Below are positions 23,745 to 34,216 of a DNA stretch of 64,000 nt, piece after piece; the first letter of the stretch is position 1, and each line of letters opens with the position of its first letter. Location of the stretch: assembly GCF_024166365.1 (NCBI RefSeq), contig NC_064841.1:30248001-30312000 (forward strand), written 5' to 3'. The position numbers and the translations under genes were made by a program. The stretch comes from Elephas maximus indicus. Its lineage: Eukaryota > Chordata > Mammalia > Proboscidea > Elephantidae. The notes under the pieces are model-generated. The model made no database searches, was not told the origin of the DNA, and saw nothing but the letters and a program-made list of their open reading frames with translations.

Positions 23745-23840
23745 ATTACATTCTCAAGGTGATCCTGCCAGTGGCCACTACTATTAGTCCAAATTCCAGA
23801 TAAGGAAACTGAGGCTGAGAGAAGTTCAGTTCAGGGTTGC
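23745..23840 (-). repeat. MIR fragment
   Basis: Contains 'ccagataaggaaactgaggc' and 'tgagagaagttcag', the conserved MIR core in reverse. Confidence 0.6.
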
Positions 23841-23939
23841 CTAATTCCTCTACAACAATTTGGGACTGGTGGTATCAAAAATGTGCCCAGATGTCTTGGA
23901 GCGGGTTTTCACGTTTCTGTGAAAGCCGTCCAATGACCC

Positions 23940-24640
23940 CCACCCCCACCCCGGGTCCACCCAGAGGATGAAGGTTTGGGGGCAGCAGCTTGCCAGCACG
24001 GACGGCGCGGCCCGGCCGGGGTCCTTACCCGGCAGGATGAGGATGTCCACCAGGGGCTTGCAGTGGTACAGCCCGGTGGCCATGACACAGTCAGCCCACA
24101 GCCCCTTGGAGCCCAGTTCGTCCAGCTTGCGGCAGGTGGGGATGGTGTAGCCGCAGGTCACCACCCAGTCATTGGTGGACGTAGTCACGATGATGCCGAT
24201 CCAGCCCACGAAGCCCGTGACGAAGCCGACCACCTGCAGGCACGTGGCCACCATGGTGGCCGTCTTGGCGCCTCGTCCCTCACTGGCTGTGCCTGGGCCG
24301 CCGGCCGGACGGCGCCTGCCTGGACCTACTCCCGCACACGCGAGCCGCTAGCCGGCGACGGCCCGGGGCGCGGACGTTCCAGGCGGCAGTGGGGCCCGGC
24401 GGCTGCGAGCGTAGCTCCCTCTGCGCTGCGGGCGATCCGCCGGGACAGCGGCGAAGCTGGGCTGCGCGCCCCCGCCCCCTCTTTAAACGCGGGAGCCCCG
24501 GCGGCGAACGCCAATCAGCGGCGGCCCCGGGCCGAGTGGGCCAATCGCCGGGCGGGGGCCTGGGGTGGGTGGAAGGGGAGCGCGGTACCCAAGCCCGGAA
24601 CTCAGAGCGCGGGGCCGGGCTTGGCCGAGCGCAGCTAATG
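23940..24640. promoter_or_regulatory. CLDN11: CpG island and promoter of CLDN11
   Basis: The block is dense in CpG and covers exon 1 and its upstream flank. Upstream of the ATG on the minus strand are a TTTAAA element (24487-24482), a GC box (GGCCCCCGCC, 24560-24551) and two inverted CCAAT boxes (24511-24515 and 24541-24545 on plus). If TTTAAA acts as a TATA box, transcription would start near 24455, leaving a 5'UTR of about 200 bases. The arrangement is typical of a GC-rich vertebrate promoter; the start site is inferred. Confidence 0.7.
24029..24254 (-). CDS. CLDN11: CLDN11 coding exon 1 (claudin-11, oligodendrocyte-specific protein)
   Basis: Claudin-11 is a four-pass tight-junction protein that forms the parallel strands of CNS myelin and the Sertoli-cell and stria vascularis barriers. 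The exon starts at ATG 24254 in a strong context (GCCACCATGG) and encodes residues 1-75 plus the first base of codon 76. It holds the first transmembrane segment (LQVVGFVTGFVGWIG) and the first extracellular loop with the claudin signature: Trp30, GLW at 51-53, Cys56 and Cys65. The donor is CCGG|GTAAGG in phase 1. With exons 2 and 3 the coding length is 226+165+233 = 624 bases, that is 207 residues, equal to human CLDN11. No frameshift or stop is present. Differences from the human protein as I recall it are a few conservative residues, such as G and I in the first segment. Confidence 0.98.
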
Positions 24641-25124
24641 CGGAGAAGTCAGGTCTTTCAGCCTACACCCAAGGAGTGAGGAGCGCAAGGAGGGCGCACA
24701 TCAGAAATGAATTCTGTTTTGCTGCAAAATATTTCTTTTCTTGCTGACCCTTTCTAGCCTCTGTCACGGTTCCGTTCCTGCTCAATTTCTCTCTGCGCTC
24801 CTCTTTTTTCCCGACTGAAACCAGGGACCTTGGTTCCTCCAAGTGTGCAGGGTACAGCTCCCCTCACGCTCATCAGAGGATGCTAGAAAGATGCCTCTGA
24901 GCCCTAGTGCCAGACAGGTTTGGAGTTACGTGTGTGTGTGTGTCTTAAACTGAGAGAATTGTCTAGAAGGAAGGCCCAGGAATATAACCCAAGAGCTGAG
25001 AATTGCCCTGAAGGAACAGACAACAAACATTCCATTGCCTAGTTGCTGGTAGGAAAAAAAAAAAAAAAGATACTTTCCCCTGGTCGAAAATTATCAGAGG
25101 CAACCATTTTTTTAACCATGACAA

Positions 25125-25460
25125 CAAAAGGAACTCACATTTATGTACTGGGAGGTTCAAGCAGTTAACAAGTTGGTTGCTAACCGAAAGGTTGGTGGTT
25201 CCAGTCCACACAGAGCTGCATGGGAAGAAAGCCTGGCCATCTACCTCTGAAAAATCAACCATTGAAAACCCTCTGGAGCACACTTCTACTCTGACATACA
25301 TGGGGTCTGGTTTATTGTGTACATACACTTTACATGTGACATCTCATTTAATTCTCGTCACATCCTTTAAGGTAAAAACAATTGCTACCTACAAATGATA
25401 TGCAGGAAGCAAGAGTGTGAAAAAGGGTTAGTTGCCCAAGTTCACAAAGCTAAGAGGGGG
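25125..25460 (-). repeat. MIR SINE split by an AfroSINE
   Basis: The reversed MIR begins 'ggaactcacatttatgtact', is broken by the AfroSINE at 25148-25310 and resumes with 'ctttacatgtgacatctcat' and 'gttagttgcccaagttcaca'. Confidence 0.65.
25148..25310 (+). repeat. AfroSINE (long body type)
   Basis: Has GGTTGCTAACCGAAAGGTTG, the body CCATCTACCTCTGAAAAATC, CATTGAAAACCCTCTGGAGC and ACTCTGACATACATGGGGTC, then stops short of the usual tail. Confidence 0.85.
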
Positions 25461-25654
25461 TACACTTCTCTGGCCCATCTCACCCCCTCACTAAACAATG
25501 CTGGGAACCTGCCCTGTAAAACACTGTAAAGAAGTTAATGTCTGTTCCCCACTGAGAACAATGCCCAGCTCAGAGTGAGAGTTCTGCAAGTGCAAACTAT
25601 CACCATCATTAAGTCACCTCCCCTCACATGTATTTAAATAAACCACATTTTTCT

Positions 25655-26115
25655 TAGCTGCCATCCAGTCAACAATGTCTCATGATGACCTTACGTACAA
25701 CAGGACAAAACATTGCCCAGTCCTGCACCATCACCATCACCAGCATGTTCGAGTACATTACTGTGGCTATTGTGCCAATCCATCTCTCCAAGGGCCTCTC
25801 ATACCCTCACGGACCCCTCTATTTCACCAAACATGATGTCCTCCTCTAGCGACTGATCTCTCCTAGTGATGTGTCCAAAGCAAGGAATGGGACAGTATTC
25901 TGATGTGATCCATAAAGTCTTCATTGGCTAATTTTCCCAAGTAAATCACCAGGCCTTTCTTCCTAGTCTGTCTTAGGCTAGAAAAGGATCTGCTGAAACC
26001 TGTCCACCAGGTGACCCTCTTGTATGTGAAATACCGGTGGCATAGCTTCCAGCATCACGGCAACACACAAACTATCACAATATGACAAACTGACAGACAG
26101 GTGGTGGAAACTGCA
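25655..26115 (-). mobile_element. RTE LINE 3'-end-related fragment
   Basis: The plus text follows the 3' end of the RTE element at 40024-42690: 'gtacaacaggacaaaacatt', 'gtgccaatccatctctccaa' and 'catgatgtcctcctctagcg'. It then continues into body sequence shared with the SINE at 20315-20612 ('ggcctttcttcctagtctgt'). The fragment is diverged and non-coding. Confidence 0.7.
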
Positions 26116-26231
26116 TTATCTACATGGTTTTTATCATGTAAGAAGTCTGCCTTGGGCTGTATTTATATTGAACAGTTTTAACTCTCTTTGGAATGTTTGA
26201 GTTATTATACCTGTCTATCCATTCATTTTGA

Positions 26232-26437
26232 AGGATCCCTGGTGATGCAGTGGTTAAGCGCTTGGCTGCTAACAAGAAGATGGGCAGTTCACACCCATAG
26301 CCACTCTGTGGGACAAAGATGTGGCACTCTGCCTCCGTAAAGATTACAGCCTTAGAAACCCCAGGGAACAGTTCTACTCTGTCCTGTAGGGTTGCTAAGA
26401 GTTGGAATCGACTCGGTGACAATGAATTTGGATTTTT
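26232..26437 (+). repeat. AfroSINE (long form)
   Basis: GGATCCCTGGTGATGCAGTG head, CCGTAAAGATTACAGCCTTA body, AGAGTTGGAATCGACTCGGT tail. Confidence 0.9.
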
Positions 26438-26751
26438 TGGGATCTTATTCTTTTGAACCACTGTCTACTCAACAATCATGAGATTTAAAAGTGTGAAGGA
26501 TTCAACAAACAGAAACATTCTACTCAGCATTCTAAAATCTAAGCTTTGGACCATAAATCATAGGTACCGAGCTTTCCCATGAACCATCTGTAATGCTGGG
26601 TGTTTGGGCACATCACCATATCTAGGCAAGACCGACCTTGAGGAGATAATTACATATCAATGGAGACCCCAAAGAAGCCAAGTGCACAGACAGAAAGTGT
26701 TCTGTAATAGATGACAGGGTGTCAAGTACAAGGGCCACAATAACCACCCCG

Positions 26752-26992
26752 GAGAGCACAGTGGTTAAGAGCTCAGGCCAGGTTGCCTGGGTTCAAATCC
26801 TGGCTTCACCACTTACTAGTTTTGGGACCGGGGGTAAGTTACTTCACCTTTCAGGGCCTCAACTTTCTCATTTTTTAAATGAGAATGAGATTAATGCCTA
26901 CCTCACAGTTTCTTGGCGATTATGTAAGTTCATATACAACAGAGCTTAAAGCAAAGTCTGGCACAAAGTTAGTGCTCAATACACCATGAGCT
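26752..26992 (+). repeat. MIR SINE, near full length
   Basis: A good MIR copy: the tRNA-like start 'gcacagtggttaagagctca', 'cctgggttcaaatcctggct', 'accttt...cctcaactttctc' and 'gtctggcacaaagttagtgc'. Confidence 0.85.
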
Positions 26993-27395
26993 CCTGTTAT
27001 TATAATACAGTGATTCAGAACTCTTGCTTTTGCACCCTTTTGTGTTCTCCCTGAATTCATGCAAGTTTGATTTGTGGGAAGTGTTATAGAAGTATCTTCC
27101 TTCTTTTTAGAGTAAGCCATTGTGTTTGGGGGCATTTCATCATCTATTAACCGGAATATTTTCAAATATTTCCTTGTAACACAAAAAATAGCTTTTGTTC
27201 AAAGTACAATATAAAATCTAAAACCCAAGCAACATTAATTTACTGCAAAAAAAAAAAAAAAAAACCCCTGCTTTGACTCCATTAGCATTTGACGTTCTAA
27301 CCAGGAAAATTCAAACAATCAGAATGAACAATGCCCAGATCAGCCACAGGTCAAGCACACAGAGGTGTTTGCAAAGCCAGGCACTAAGTGGTAGA

Positions 27396-27600
27396 AAGAG
27401 CTGTCTAGTGGTTAAGATCGCAGTCTTGGAGTGGGACTCCTTCACTTGGGCTGTCCCTTAACCTATGTGACTTTCAGGTTCTTCACCTACAAAGTGAGAA
27501 TAATAGTAGCAAGTGTTCCAGAGGGTTGTTGTGGGGATTAAGAGAGATAACACGCAAAGCGCTTGGCACAGTACTTGGCAACGATGGGCACTCATTAATG
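27396..27600 (+). repeat. MIR SINE
   Basis: Contains 'gtctagtggttaagatcgca', 'ggttgttgtggggattaaga' and 'aaagcgcttggcacagtact'. Confidence 0.8.
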
Positions 27601-27616
27601 TTCACCACTGCTAATA

Positions 27617-27990
27617 GGAGCCCTGGTGGCATGATGGTTAAGTGCTCGACTGCTAACTGAAAAGTTGGCAGATCAAACCCACCCAGTGGCTCTATGGGAG
27701 AAAGACCTGGCTCCCATAAAGATTACAGCCAAGAAAACCCTATGGGGACAAAACATCCAGAATGGGATTCATAAGAATGTTGACATATTGTAAAAAATGT
27801 AACCAATGTCACTGAACAATTTGTGTAGTAATTGTTAAATAAGAATCTAATTTCCTGTGTAAACTTTCACTAAAAACATGATAAAATACTATTAAAAACA
27901 AAACCAAAGAAACCCTATGAGGCAGTTCTATTCTGTCACATGGACTCTCTGTGAGTCAAAAATTGACTGATGGCACATAACACCAACAAC
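27617..27990 (+). repeat. AfroSINE split by an L1 insertion
   Basis: The left part (27617-27751) runs from GGAGCCCTGGTGGCATGATG to AAGAAAACCCTATGGGG. The right part (about 27905-27990) resumes with AAAGAAACCCTATGAGG and finishes with GTGAGTCAAAAATTGACTGA. The repeated 16-17 bases at the break are a target-site duplication around the L1 3' end. Confidence 0.88.
27752..27904 (+). mobile_element. 5'-truncated L1 3' end
   Basis: About 150 bases from the 3' end of an afrotherian L1: 'gaatgttgacatattgtaaa', 'gtaaccaatgtcactgaaca', 'gtaaactttcactaaaaaca', then an A-rich tail. Inserted into the AfroSINE above. Confidence 0.85.
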
Positions 27991-28152
27991 ACTGCTAGTA
28001 TGATTTATAGGCAAAGCCGATCAATCAGAAACGTGAGTTGCCTTTGATAGAGACTAAAATTAAAATAATTAGGTTAGCCTACCTTGTGATTAGGATCTGA
28101 CCTTAAAAGTAGCATAACTTAATAAAGTGACATTCTGGGTCTATCCCTGTCC

Positions 28153-28307
28153 CAAAACCCATTGCCATCGGTCGATTCCAACTTACAGTGACCCTGTAGG
28201 ACACAGTAGACCGACCCCACAGGGTTTCCAAGGAGTGGCTGGTGGATTTGAACTGGCAACCTTTTGATTAGCAGCTGAGTTGTTAACCATTGTGCCACCA
28301 GGGCCCC
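28153..28307 (-). repeat. AfroSINE (short form)
   Basis: Reverse copy: ACCCATTGCCATCGGTCGAT, GTGACCCTGTAGGACACAGT, CCTTTTGATTAGCAGCTGAG, CCACCAGGGCCCC. Confidence 0.9.
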
Positions 28308-29463
28308 ATCCCAGTCCCAGGCACCCTTTTAGTTGAGACAGTTAGTCTTTCAGGGCCTGGCCACCCCAGATAAATGTTAATGGTGGGTCCCCAGACCTTC
28401 TGGATAAAGGCCTTGCCAGGTGATTTTGTCTTGGAAAACTCTGCCATTTCTTTACATTTCTACAGCATAGAACAGAACTAGTAAGATAGCTGAGACCTGA
28501 CTCCAGGTCTTCCAGTGCTAAGTCCAATATTCTTTATATTATGAAAAATGTCACAGGCTTTGCTATGGCTTGAGCATAAGTTCCCTGCTCTTACCCTATT
28601 TGAAGTTGTTTGAAGGGAAGAGTAGAGAGCCAGTCAATGCCCTAAAACCCAGACGTGTAACTGAACAAAGGAAATGGCCTGGTTAATTGCTCTTCTACCA
28701 TTTACACCTAAAAATAATCAAACTAACGTGTGATGCAATTGGAGTGATGCTGTCGCACTGGCAAATATGTTTGCAGGCAAGCATCAAAAGCCTACATTGA
28801 GAGCAAAGCTTGGACCAAAGGAGTGGGCTCTCAGCGACCACTAGTGGTTGTCTTTTATCATTGCAAGCCTGGCCAAAAGACCATTTTTTCCTGCAGGAGG
28901 CTGGCTTGTAAAGAAACGTGATGAACCACAGCTTCCTTCATTTCAAATGTGTGATCTTAGTTCCGACTGGTGTTTACATTTCTCTGTGAAAACTTTCTTC
29001 GTATATTAAAAAATATGAATCCCTTTAGGAATGCAAATCTATGAAAAATACTACTTAGGCAAGATTATTCATTTTAAAATAAAGTACTTTCTAAAGAATA
29101 AATTCCTCTGACGGATTTTAAACATTTGATAATACAAAAATCCCACATAGACACAAATTTGTAGTACAAATTCATAGTGCAAACAATTATATCAAACCTC
29201 GGCTTAAAAAGCCGAAATATCCTGTGAGATCAGGGAGTTTGTCTCTTTTCTTCATCACTGAAACCTCAGAGGATGGCACAGGGCCTGGCACACATGAAGG
29301 CACTCCATAAATACCTGTTGAATGGAGCTGAATTGAAGGGTTAAAAGAGAGAGAGAGAGAGACTAAATTTACAAGCCTTCAAGGCTTGCTAGGACAGGAA
29401 TCTGAAGACACAGTGCAGAGAAATCCAGAGGCGGGGGTTAAAAATGGCCTAGGCAGCGGGCAG

Positions 29464-29664
29464 GAGTCAATGAGTGGTACAAGCGTTTAACACACTCGGC
29501 TGCCAACCAAAACGCCGGCAGTTCGAGTCCACCCAGAGGTGCCCTGGAGGAAAGGCCCGGCGATCTACGTCTGAGAAATCAGTCATCAAAAACCCTGTGG
29601 AGAACAGCTCTACTCCCACACACGTGGGGTTGCCATGAGTCACATCAACTTGACAGAAACTGGT
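29464..29664 (+). repeat. AfroSINE (long body type)
   Basis: CTCGGCTGCCAACCAAAACG head, GGCGATCTACGTCTGAGAAA and TCATCAAAAACCCTGTGGAG body, CACGTGGGGTTGCCATGAGT tail. Confidence 0.88.
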
Positions 29665-30632
29665 TAGGGAAAGAATGTAACCTGTTTGGTCTCACATACG
29701 CACCTGGCCATCCCTGGTAAAGTGAAGCCTTCTTGATAGACAAGGTCTCGAGCAGAAAAGTTTCTGACTACCTAGAGATGCTGGCCTCAGTCAGCGTTTC
29801 TCCATCAAGAAAAGAGCAGCACCTTCACACATTACTTCCACTTAGAACTTCAATACATCTACCAGAAAAGAAATGCCCTTTCAGGGTCCCATTTCCTGGC
29901 CTTCGTGGCGCACTTATAGTATCAGTCCTTCTGAAGCCATTTTGTCCTGAGTTTTTCCTCCTCCAGCTTGCAGATAAAACCATGAAAAGCTTGTGCCTGG
30001 AGCTCTAGGTTCAAGTCCTCTCCCGAGTGTTTTCTCTCTTCTATCCTCAAACAGCCAATCTATTCACTCTTCAACCAGAAATTTCAGAACACATGGGATG
30101 ATGTCATGTCTAACTACCCCTATGAGGTCGTACTTTCTGGGGAGCAGTAAAAGTTCTTATTTTTAGCCGAAACTGGAGGTCACATTTTCTAAAACTATAA
30201 TAGTGATAAACTATTTAAAGGAAAAATAAGAACCTAACTAGAAAGTCACTCCATTAAATTCTCTAGCTTAGAAATTAAGAGCAGGTGTTTCCGTTTAGCT
30301 ACCTGGGACACCAAAATGCAGAACAGTTGTCTAACTTTAAGTCTTTTACTTAAGAGAAATGGATTATAAAATGATCGAAACTATCAGAAGTCCTTTTGTT
30401 ATTCATTCAAAACATAACATGAAATCATAAATTATGTTATTGATACTACACTGTTCCTTATTTTCGAATGGCTAGAAGAGAAGCCTGGGTCTTAATCATG
30501 CCAAATAGATTTTGTCTGTCCATTTGTTTCTTATAGAAATAAAGATTTGACTTTATGAAATTATCCTGAATGGCGATATATTTTTGCACCAAGATCCAAG
30601 GGAGGACTTAGAGGAGGGTGGTTAAGGGCCAA

Positions 30633-30831
30633 AAACTACTGCCACCAAGGCAATTCCAATTCATAGCGATCCTGTAGGACAGAGTAGAACTGCCCCACAG
30701 CGTTTCTGAGGCTGTAAATCTTTATGAAAGCAGACTCCCACACCTTTCTCCCGTGGAGCAACTAGTGTGTTCTAACCACTGATGTTTCCATTAGGAGCCA
30801 AACACTTTAACCACTGTGCCACCAGGGATCT
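30633..30831 (-). repeat. AfroSINE (long form)
   Basis: Reverse copy with ATAGCGATCCTGTAGGACAG, GGCTGTAAATCTTTATGAAA and GTGCCACCAGGGATC. Confidence 0.87.
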
Positions 30832-30835
30832 TTGG

Positions 30836-31200
30836 CTAAGTGAACTGGGTTGGAAATCCTGGCTCCATCCCTTACTAGCAGTGCGATCTTGGACAAGTCT
30901 TCTAGCCTTTTTTGTTACACAACTCTGTTTAATAATTAATGTTTAATTTCCTACCAGTAAAATAATATTAATCATTTATAACTGTTTATAAATAAACCGT
31001 AACTGCTTCATAGGCTTGTTGTGAAAATTAAATGTTATTACTTGTAAAAGGAGCCCTGGTGGTGCAGTTGTTAAGAGCTACGGCTGCTAACCAAAAGGTT
31101 GGCGGTTCTAATCCACCAGCCGCTCCTTGGCAACTCTGTGGGGGAAATAAAATGCTTGGAGCAGCACCTGACAAATAGAAAGTATGCAATAAATAGCTTT
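30836..31200 (+). repeat. MIR SINE split by an AfroSINE
   Basis: 'ctggctccatcccttactag' and 'gcgatcttggacaagtcttc' on the left, 'ggcttgttgtgaaaattaaa' in the middle, then after the AfroSINE (31050-31143) 'gcttggagcagcacctgaca' and 'gtatgcaataaatagctttt'. Confidence 0.65.
31050..31143 (+). repeat. AfroSINE, 5' half only
   Basis: A near-consensus head and start of body (GGAGCCCTGGTGGTGCAGTT to CCGCTCCTTGGCAACTCTGT) that stops abruptly without the tail or A/T-rich end. 3' truncation is unusual for a SINE and implies a later deletion. Confidence 0.88.
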
Positions 31201-31255
31201 TATCCAAAAGTAGTTAGTCAGTTGATTGTAAAACTGAAGTACCTGTTTGAAACTG

Positions 31256-31671
31256 TCTTAGCTTCCTAGTGTTGCCATCACAGAAATACCACAAATGGGT
31301 GGCTTTAAAGAACAGAAATTTGTTTTCTCACAGTTCAGGAGGCTTGCAGGCTGATTTAGGACACCAGCTCTAGGGGCAGGCCCTCTCTCTGGCAGCGCTG
31401 GGAAGATCCTTGTTTCCCAGCAATTCTTATTCCTTGTCAGTCTTCACGTGGCATCTACCTTCCCCCTCCCCCCGTCTGTGCTTGCTTGTCTCTGTGTCTG
31501 AGCTGTTCCTTTTAACTCAGAAATAACTAGGTTTAGGACAGACCGCCTTCCCCCATATGGCCTCATTAACACAACAAAGAAAGCCCTGTTCCCGAATGGG
31601 ATTACATCCACAGGTACAGGGGTCAGGAGTCCAACACATATTTTGTGGGAGGACACAATTCAATCTATAAC
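31256..31671. mobile_element. Ancient LTR remnant (probably ERVL/MLT2-type)
   Basis: The segment opens 'tcttagcttcctagtgttgc', continues 'gtggctttaaagaacagaaa' and 'tctcacagttcaggaggctt', and closes 'gacacaattcaatctataac', the order of a common ancient mammalian solo LTR. It has no coding capacity. Family name is from memory. Confidence 0.55.
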
Positions 31672-31964
31672 AGAAACCAGCACAACCTAAACTTTCCGCG
31701 TTACAGAGCAGTGAAATACAATTTTGTAACGTTTCATAATCTGGTAGAAAATGAAAAAGAGTTCAAGGAGAAAGTGAACAGCAACTCTTCTCCAGCTATA
31801 GGATAAGGCCTTTTTAACAGGCATGGTATTTCTAGCCATCTTCCACTCCTTTGCCGTTGAGATTTAACAAATTAGATACGATTCCTTTTTAGTTGCACTG
31901 ATGATATTTTTGCAGAAATTAGCTTGGCCACTGGAGGGCTCTCACAGTCTCCCGTTTAATGCTA

Positions 31965-31965
31965 A

Positions 31966-32008
<43 letters not shown>

Positions 32009-32009
32009 A
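31965..32009 (+). repeat. (AAAT)n microsatellite
   Basis: About eleven uninterrupted ATAA/AAAT units, likely length-polymorphic. Confidence 0.95.
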
Positions 32010-32089
32010 AGTGATCCAATAAAAAAATTAAAAAGAATGAACTTTATGAAATAGCAATAGCATGACTGATATACTTCTTTTCAAAATTA

Positions 32090-32470
32090 ATTTGGCAAGC
32101 TATAGCAAAGGATTTAAAATATGCATATTCTTTGAACCAGCTTCCAAAAATGTATCTAAGAAAATGATTAGGAAAGTATTCAATGCAGTATTTCAGAACT
32201 GTTTATCATAGTATTATTTCAAATTCAAAAAAATTTGGAAGAAATTTTTAAGTTTAAGAGTTGGTAATCCATTAAATACATCATGGTAGATCAATAGGAC
32301 AGAATTTACCATTATGATATAGAAGAATAACATAAGAAGTAGATCTCTTATAAAATATTGATTTTGAAATATGCATTGCTAAATCTCATTTCAAAATATC
32401 TGTTCAGTTTGACACCAATCTAAAAATATATATAAATACACTTGGAAAATATACATTGAGATGTTAAGAA
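32090..32470 (+). repeat. Old L1 3' fragment
   Basis: 'cttctttgaaccagcttcca'-like start, 'aaattttggaagaaattttt'-like middle and the pattern 'ttggtaatccattaaataca' match the 3' non-coding part of an old L1. Diverged. An AfroSINE follows directly. Confidence 0.45.
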
Positions 32471-32494
32471 ATAGTTCCTTTGGGTAGAGTGAGT

Positions 32495-32691
32495 TGTCGT
32501 TAGTGGCTGTGGAGTTAATTCTGACTCATGGCGACCATGTTTGTACAAGGTAGAACTGTTCTACAGGGTTTTCAAGGCTGTGACCTTTTGGAAGCAAATG
32601 ACTAGGCGTTACTCCTGAGGCATCTCTGGGAGGATTTGAACCACCAGCCTTTCAGCTGGGAGTCCAGTGCCTAACTATTTGCACCACCCAG
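32495..32691 (-). repeat. AfroSINE-related SINE (older long form)
   Basis: Reverse: 'ctgactcatggcgaccatgt', 'gttttcaaggctgtgacctt', 'ggatttgaaccaccagcctt' and 'tttgcaccacccaggg'. It differs from the young short AfroSINEs and pairs with the copy at 39107-39319. Confidence 0.8.
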
Positions 32692-33239
32692 GGTAGTGAA
32701 ATTGAGGGTTTTTTCTCTTTTTTATTCTTTAGGTGTTTTCCAACCAACATCAGTTGCTCTTACAGAGAAAAAAAAAAATGCTACTTAAAAATATTAGTTA
32801 TTATAAGGGTTTATAAAGAGTACTCATGTCCCTACATAGTATGTGGCCAACCTGATGATGTGTCACGGCCACACTGGCAGTGTCTTCACCTTCAGAGCAC
32901 AGTTCAAACCATTTAGGCCACAGGTTCACACAGGCCCTTCGTGACCCAGCTTCTCCGCGGCCCCTCCTTTGTCCAGCACCGCAAGCAACGTCCACCTCAG
33001 TGCTCCTGAACTCCTCAGCAGTTGCTCCTAGGGCAACACCACACTTGCCCATTCCCGCCTGCTTTATACCTGTCCTTCATCCTCCAGGAGACGGCCTCTC
33101 CACCCAGCTGCTTTCCACTCATTCACAAGTTTTAGTTAGCCCAAGAACCTCCTATGACAGCCTTTCCCGCCTCTTCCTGTGGAGTTCCTAAGGATTCCCA
33201 TAGCATCTTAAGTGTGGCTTTATCAAAACATCAATCACC

Positions 33240-33620
33240 CACATTATAGTATTTAATTTCTAATTTAGCTGTGTGAATCATTTTCTCTGTAAGTGTAACA
33301 ATGCATCAGCTACTGGCGTCCACACCTGTCCTCATGCAGCTCCTTCTGCCCAGAATGTTTCCCAGCACAGTCACTGCTTCCCATCCCCTCACCCACAGCT
33401 TTCAAAGCTTTATTCAGGTGTCCTCTTGACCAGGAACAACCCATCCCTCCAGGACGAACTACCTGTATCTCTCATGTTCCCTTAGCCCTCTATATAGACC
33501 CCTCTGTTGAACTGAACCACATTACTTTGAAATTACCTGCTCGAGTATCTGGGAATTCATCAAAGGTGGAAACCACCTGACTCCTTCCTGTGAGCCCAGT
33601 GTCTAGCAGAGTGTCAGGCC
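33240..33620 (+). repeat. L2 LINE 3' fragment
   Basis: 'cagctccttctgcccagaat', 'cacagctttcaaagctttat' and 'tcctgtgagcccagtgtcta' follow the order of the L2 3' end. Diverged. Confidence 0.5.
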
Positions 33621-33759
33621 AAGGTAAGCACCGGTGTTGTTATCTCAGCTAAACAGCTATGCTTAAAGCTTCCCAAGTGAAAGTTCCAACTTTAATGTAG
33701 AAAGCCCTGTGGTTTCCACCAAGATCTTCTGTTGGGACAATTCTGTCCATCCTGTGGTC

Positions 33760-34057
33760 AGCAACCTCTAAGACGATGCTTAGCGATCCCACCTCCTGGA
33801 ACTCATACCCTTGTGTAGTGCCCTTCCACATTGTTCAGGGTTAGTCTGCATGACCAATAGCACGTGACAGAAGCAATGGTTTGTCACTTACAAGATCAAG
33901 TTATAAAAACACTGGGGCTTCAATCTCAGGTGTGCTTTCTCACCCTTTCTCAGATCACTCATGCTGGGGGAAGCCAGCTGCCATGTAATGTGAGCTGCTC
34001 TATGGAGAGGTCCATGTAGCAAGGAACTGAAGCCTCCTGCCAAGGGCCGTGGGAATG
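33760..34057 (+). mobile_element. MLT1-type solo LTR fragment
   Basis: 'acctcctggaactcataccc', 'aagatcaagttataaaaaca', 'atcactcatgctgggggaag' and 'gaactgaagcctcctgccaa' are the MLT1 (MaLR) LTR blocks in order. Truncated at its 3' side by the AfroSINE fragment that follows. Confidence 0.75.
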
Positions 34058-34128
34058 AGCTGTCATACAGGGTCACCCTGTCATATAAGGTCACTATGAA
34101 TTGGAATCAACTCAATGGCACACAACTA
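34058..34128 (+). repeat. AfroSINE 3' fragment
   Basis: Only the tail remains: GTCATATAAGGTCACTATGA and ATTGGAATCAACTCAATGGC. Confidence 0.75.
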
Positions 34129-34216
34129 CATGTTGCCACGATATTAACTCTTCAGCCTACCTTACTGATCTGGAGAAAATATGACTCTTAATCCAGCAGA
34201 AAATTGATATGTCAGT

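Larger units (their letters stand above)
19756..24028 (-). other. CLDN11: CLDN11 intron 1
   Basis: Bounded by GTAAGGAC after exon 1 and GTTCTCAG before exon 2. It contains two MIRs (20088-20300, 22118-22335), a tRNA-Gly-headed SINE (20315-20612), AfroSINEs (21782-21943, 23548-23713), a MIR fragment (23745-23840), a GC-rich block (22740-23460) and a candidate alternative first exon (23346-23455). Long open frames in the GC-rich block (for example 22564-23253 minus and 22646-23146 plus) have no recognisable protein content and look like composition artefacts. Confidence 0.85.

Noticed and set aside
23976-24638. 220-codon open frame on the plus strand
   Set aside because: Antisense shadow of CLDN11 exon 1 and its CpG-rich promoter.
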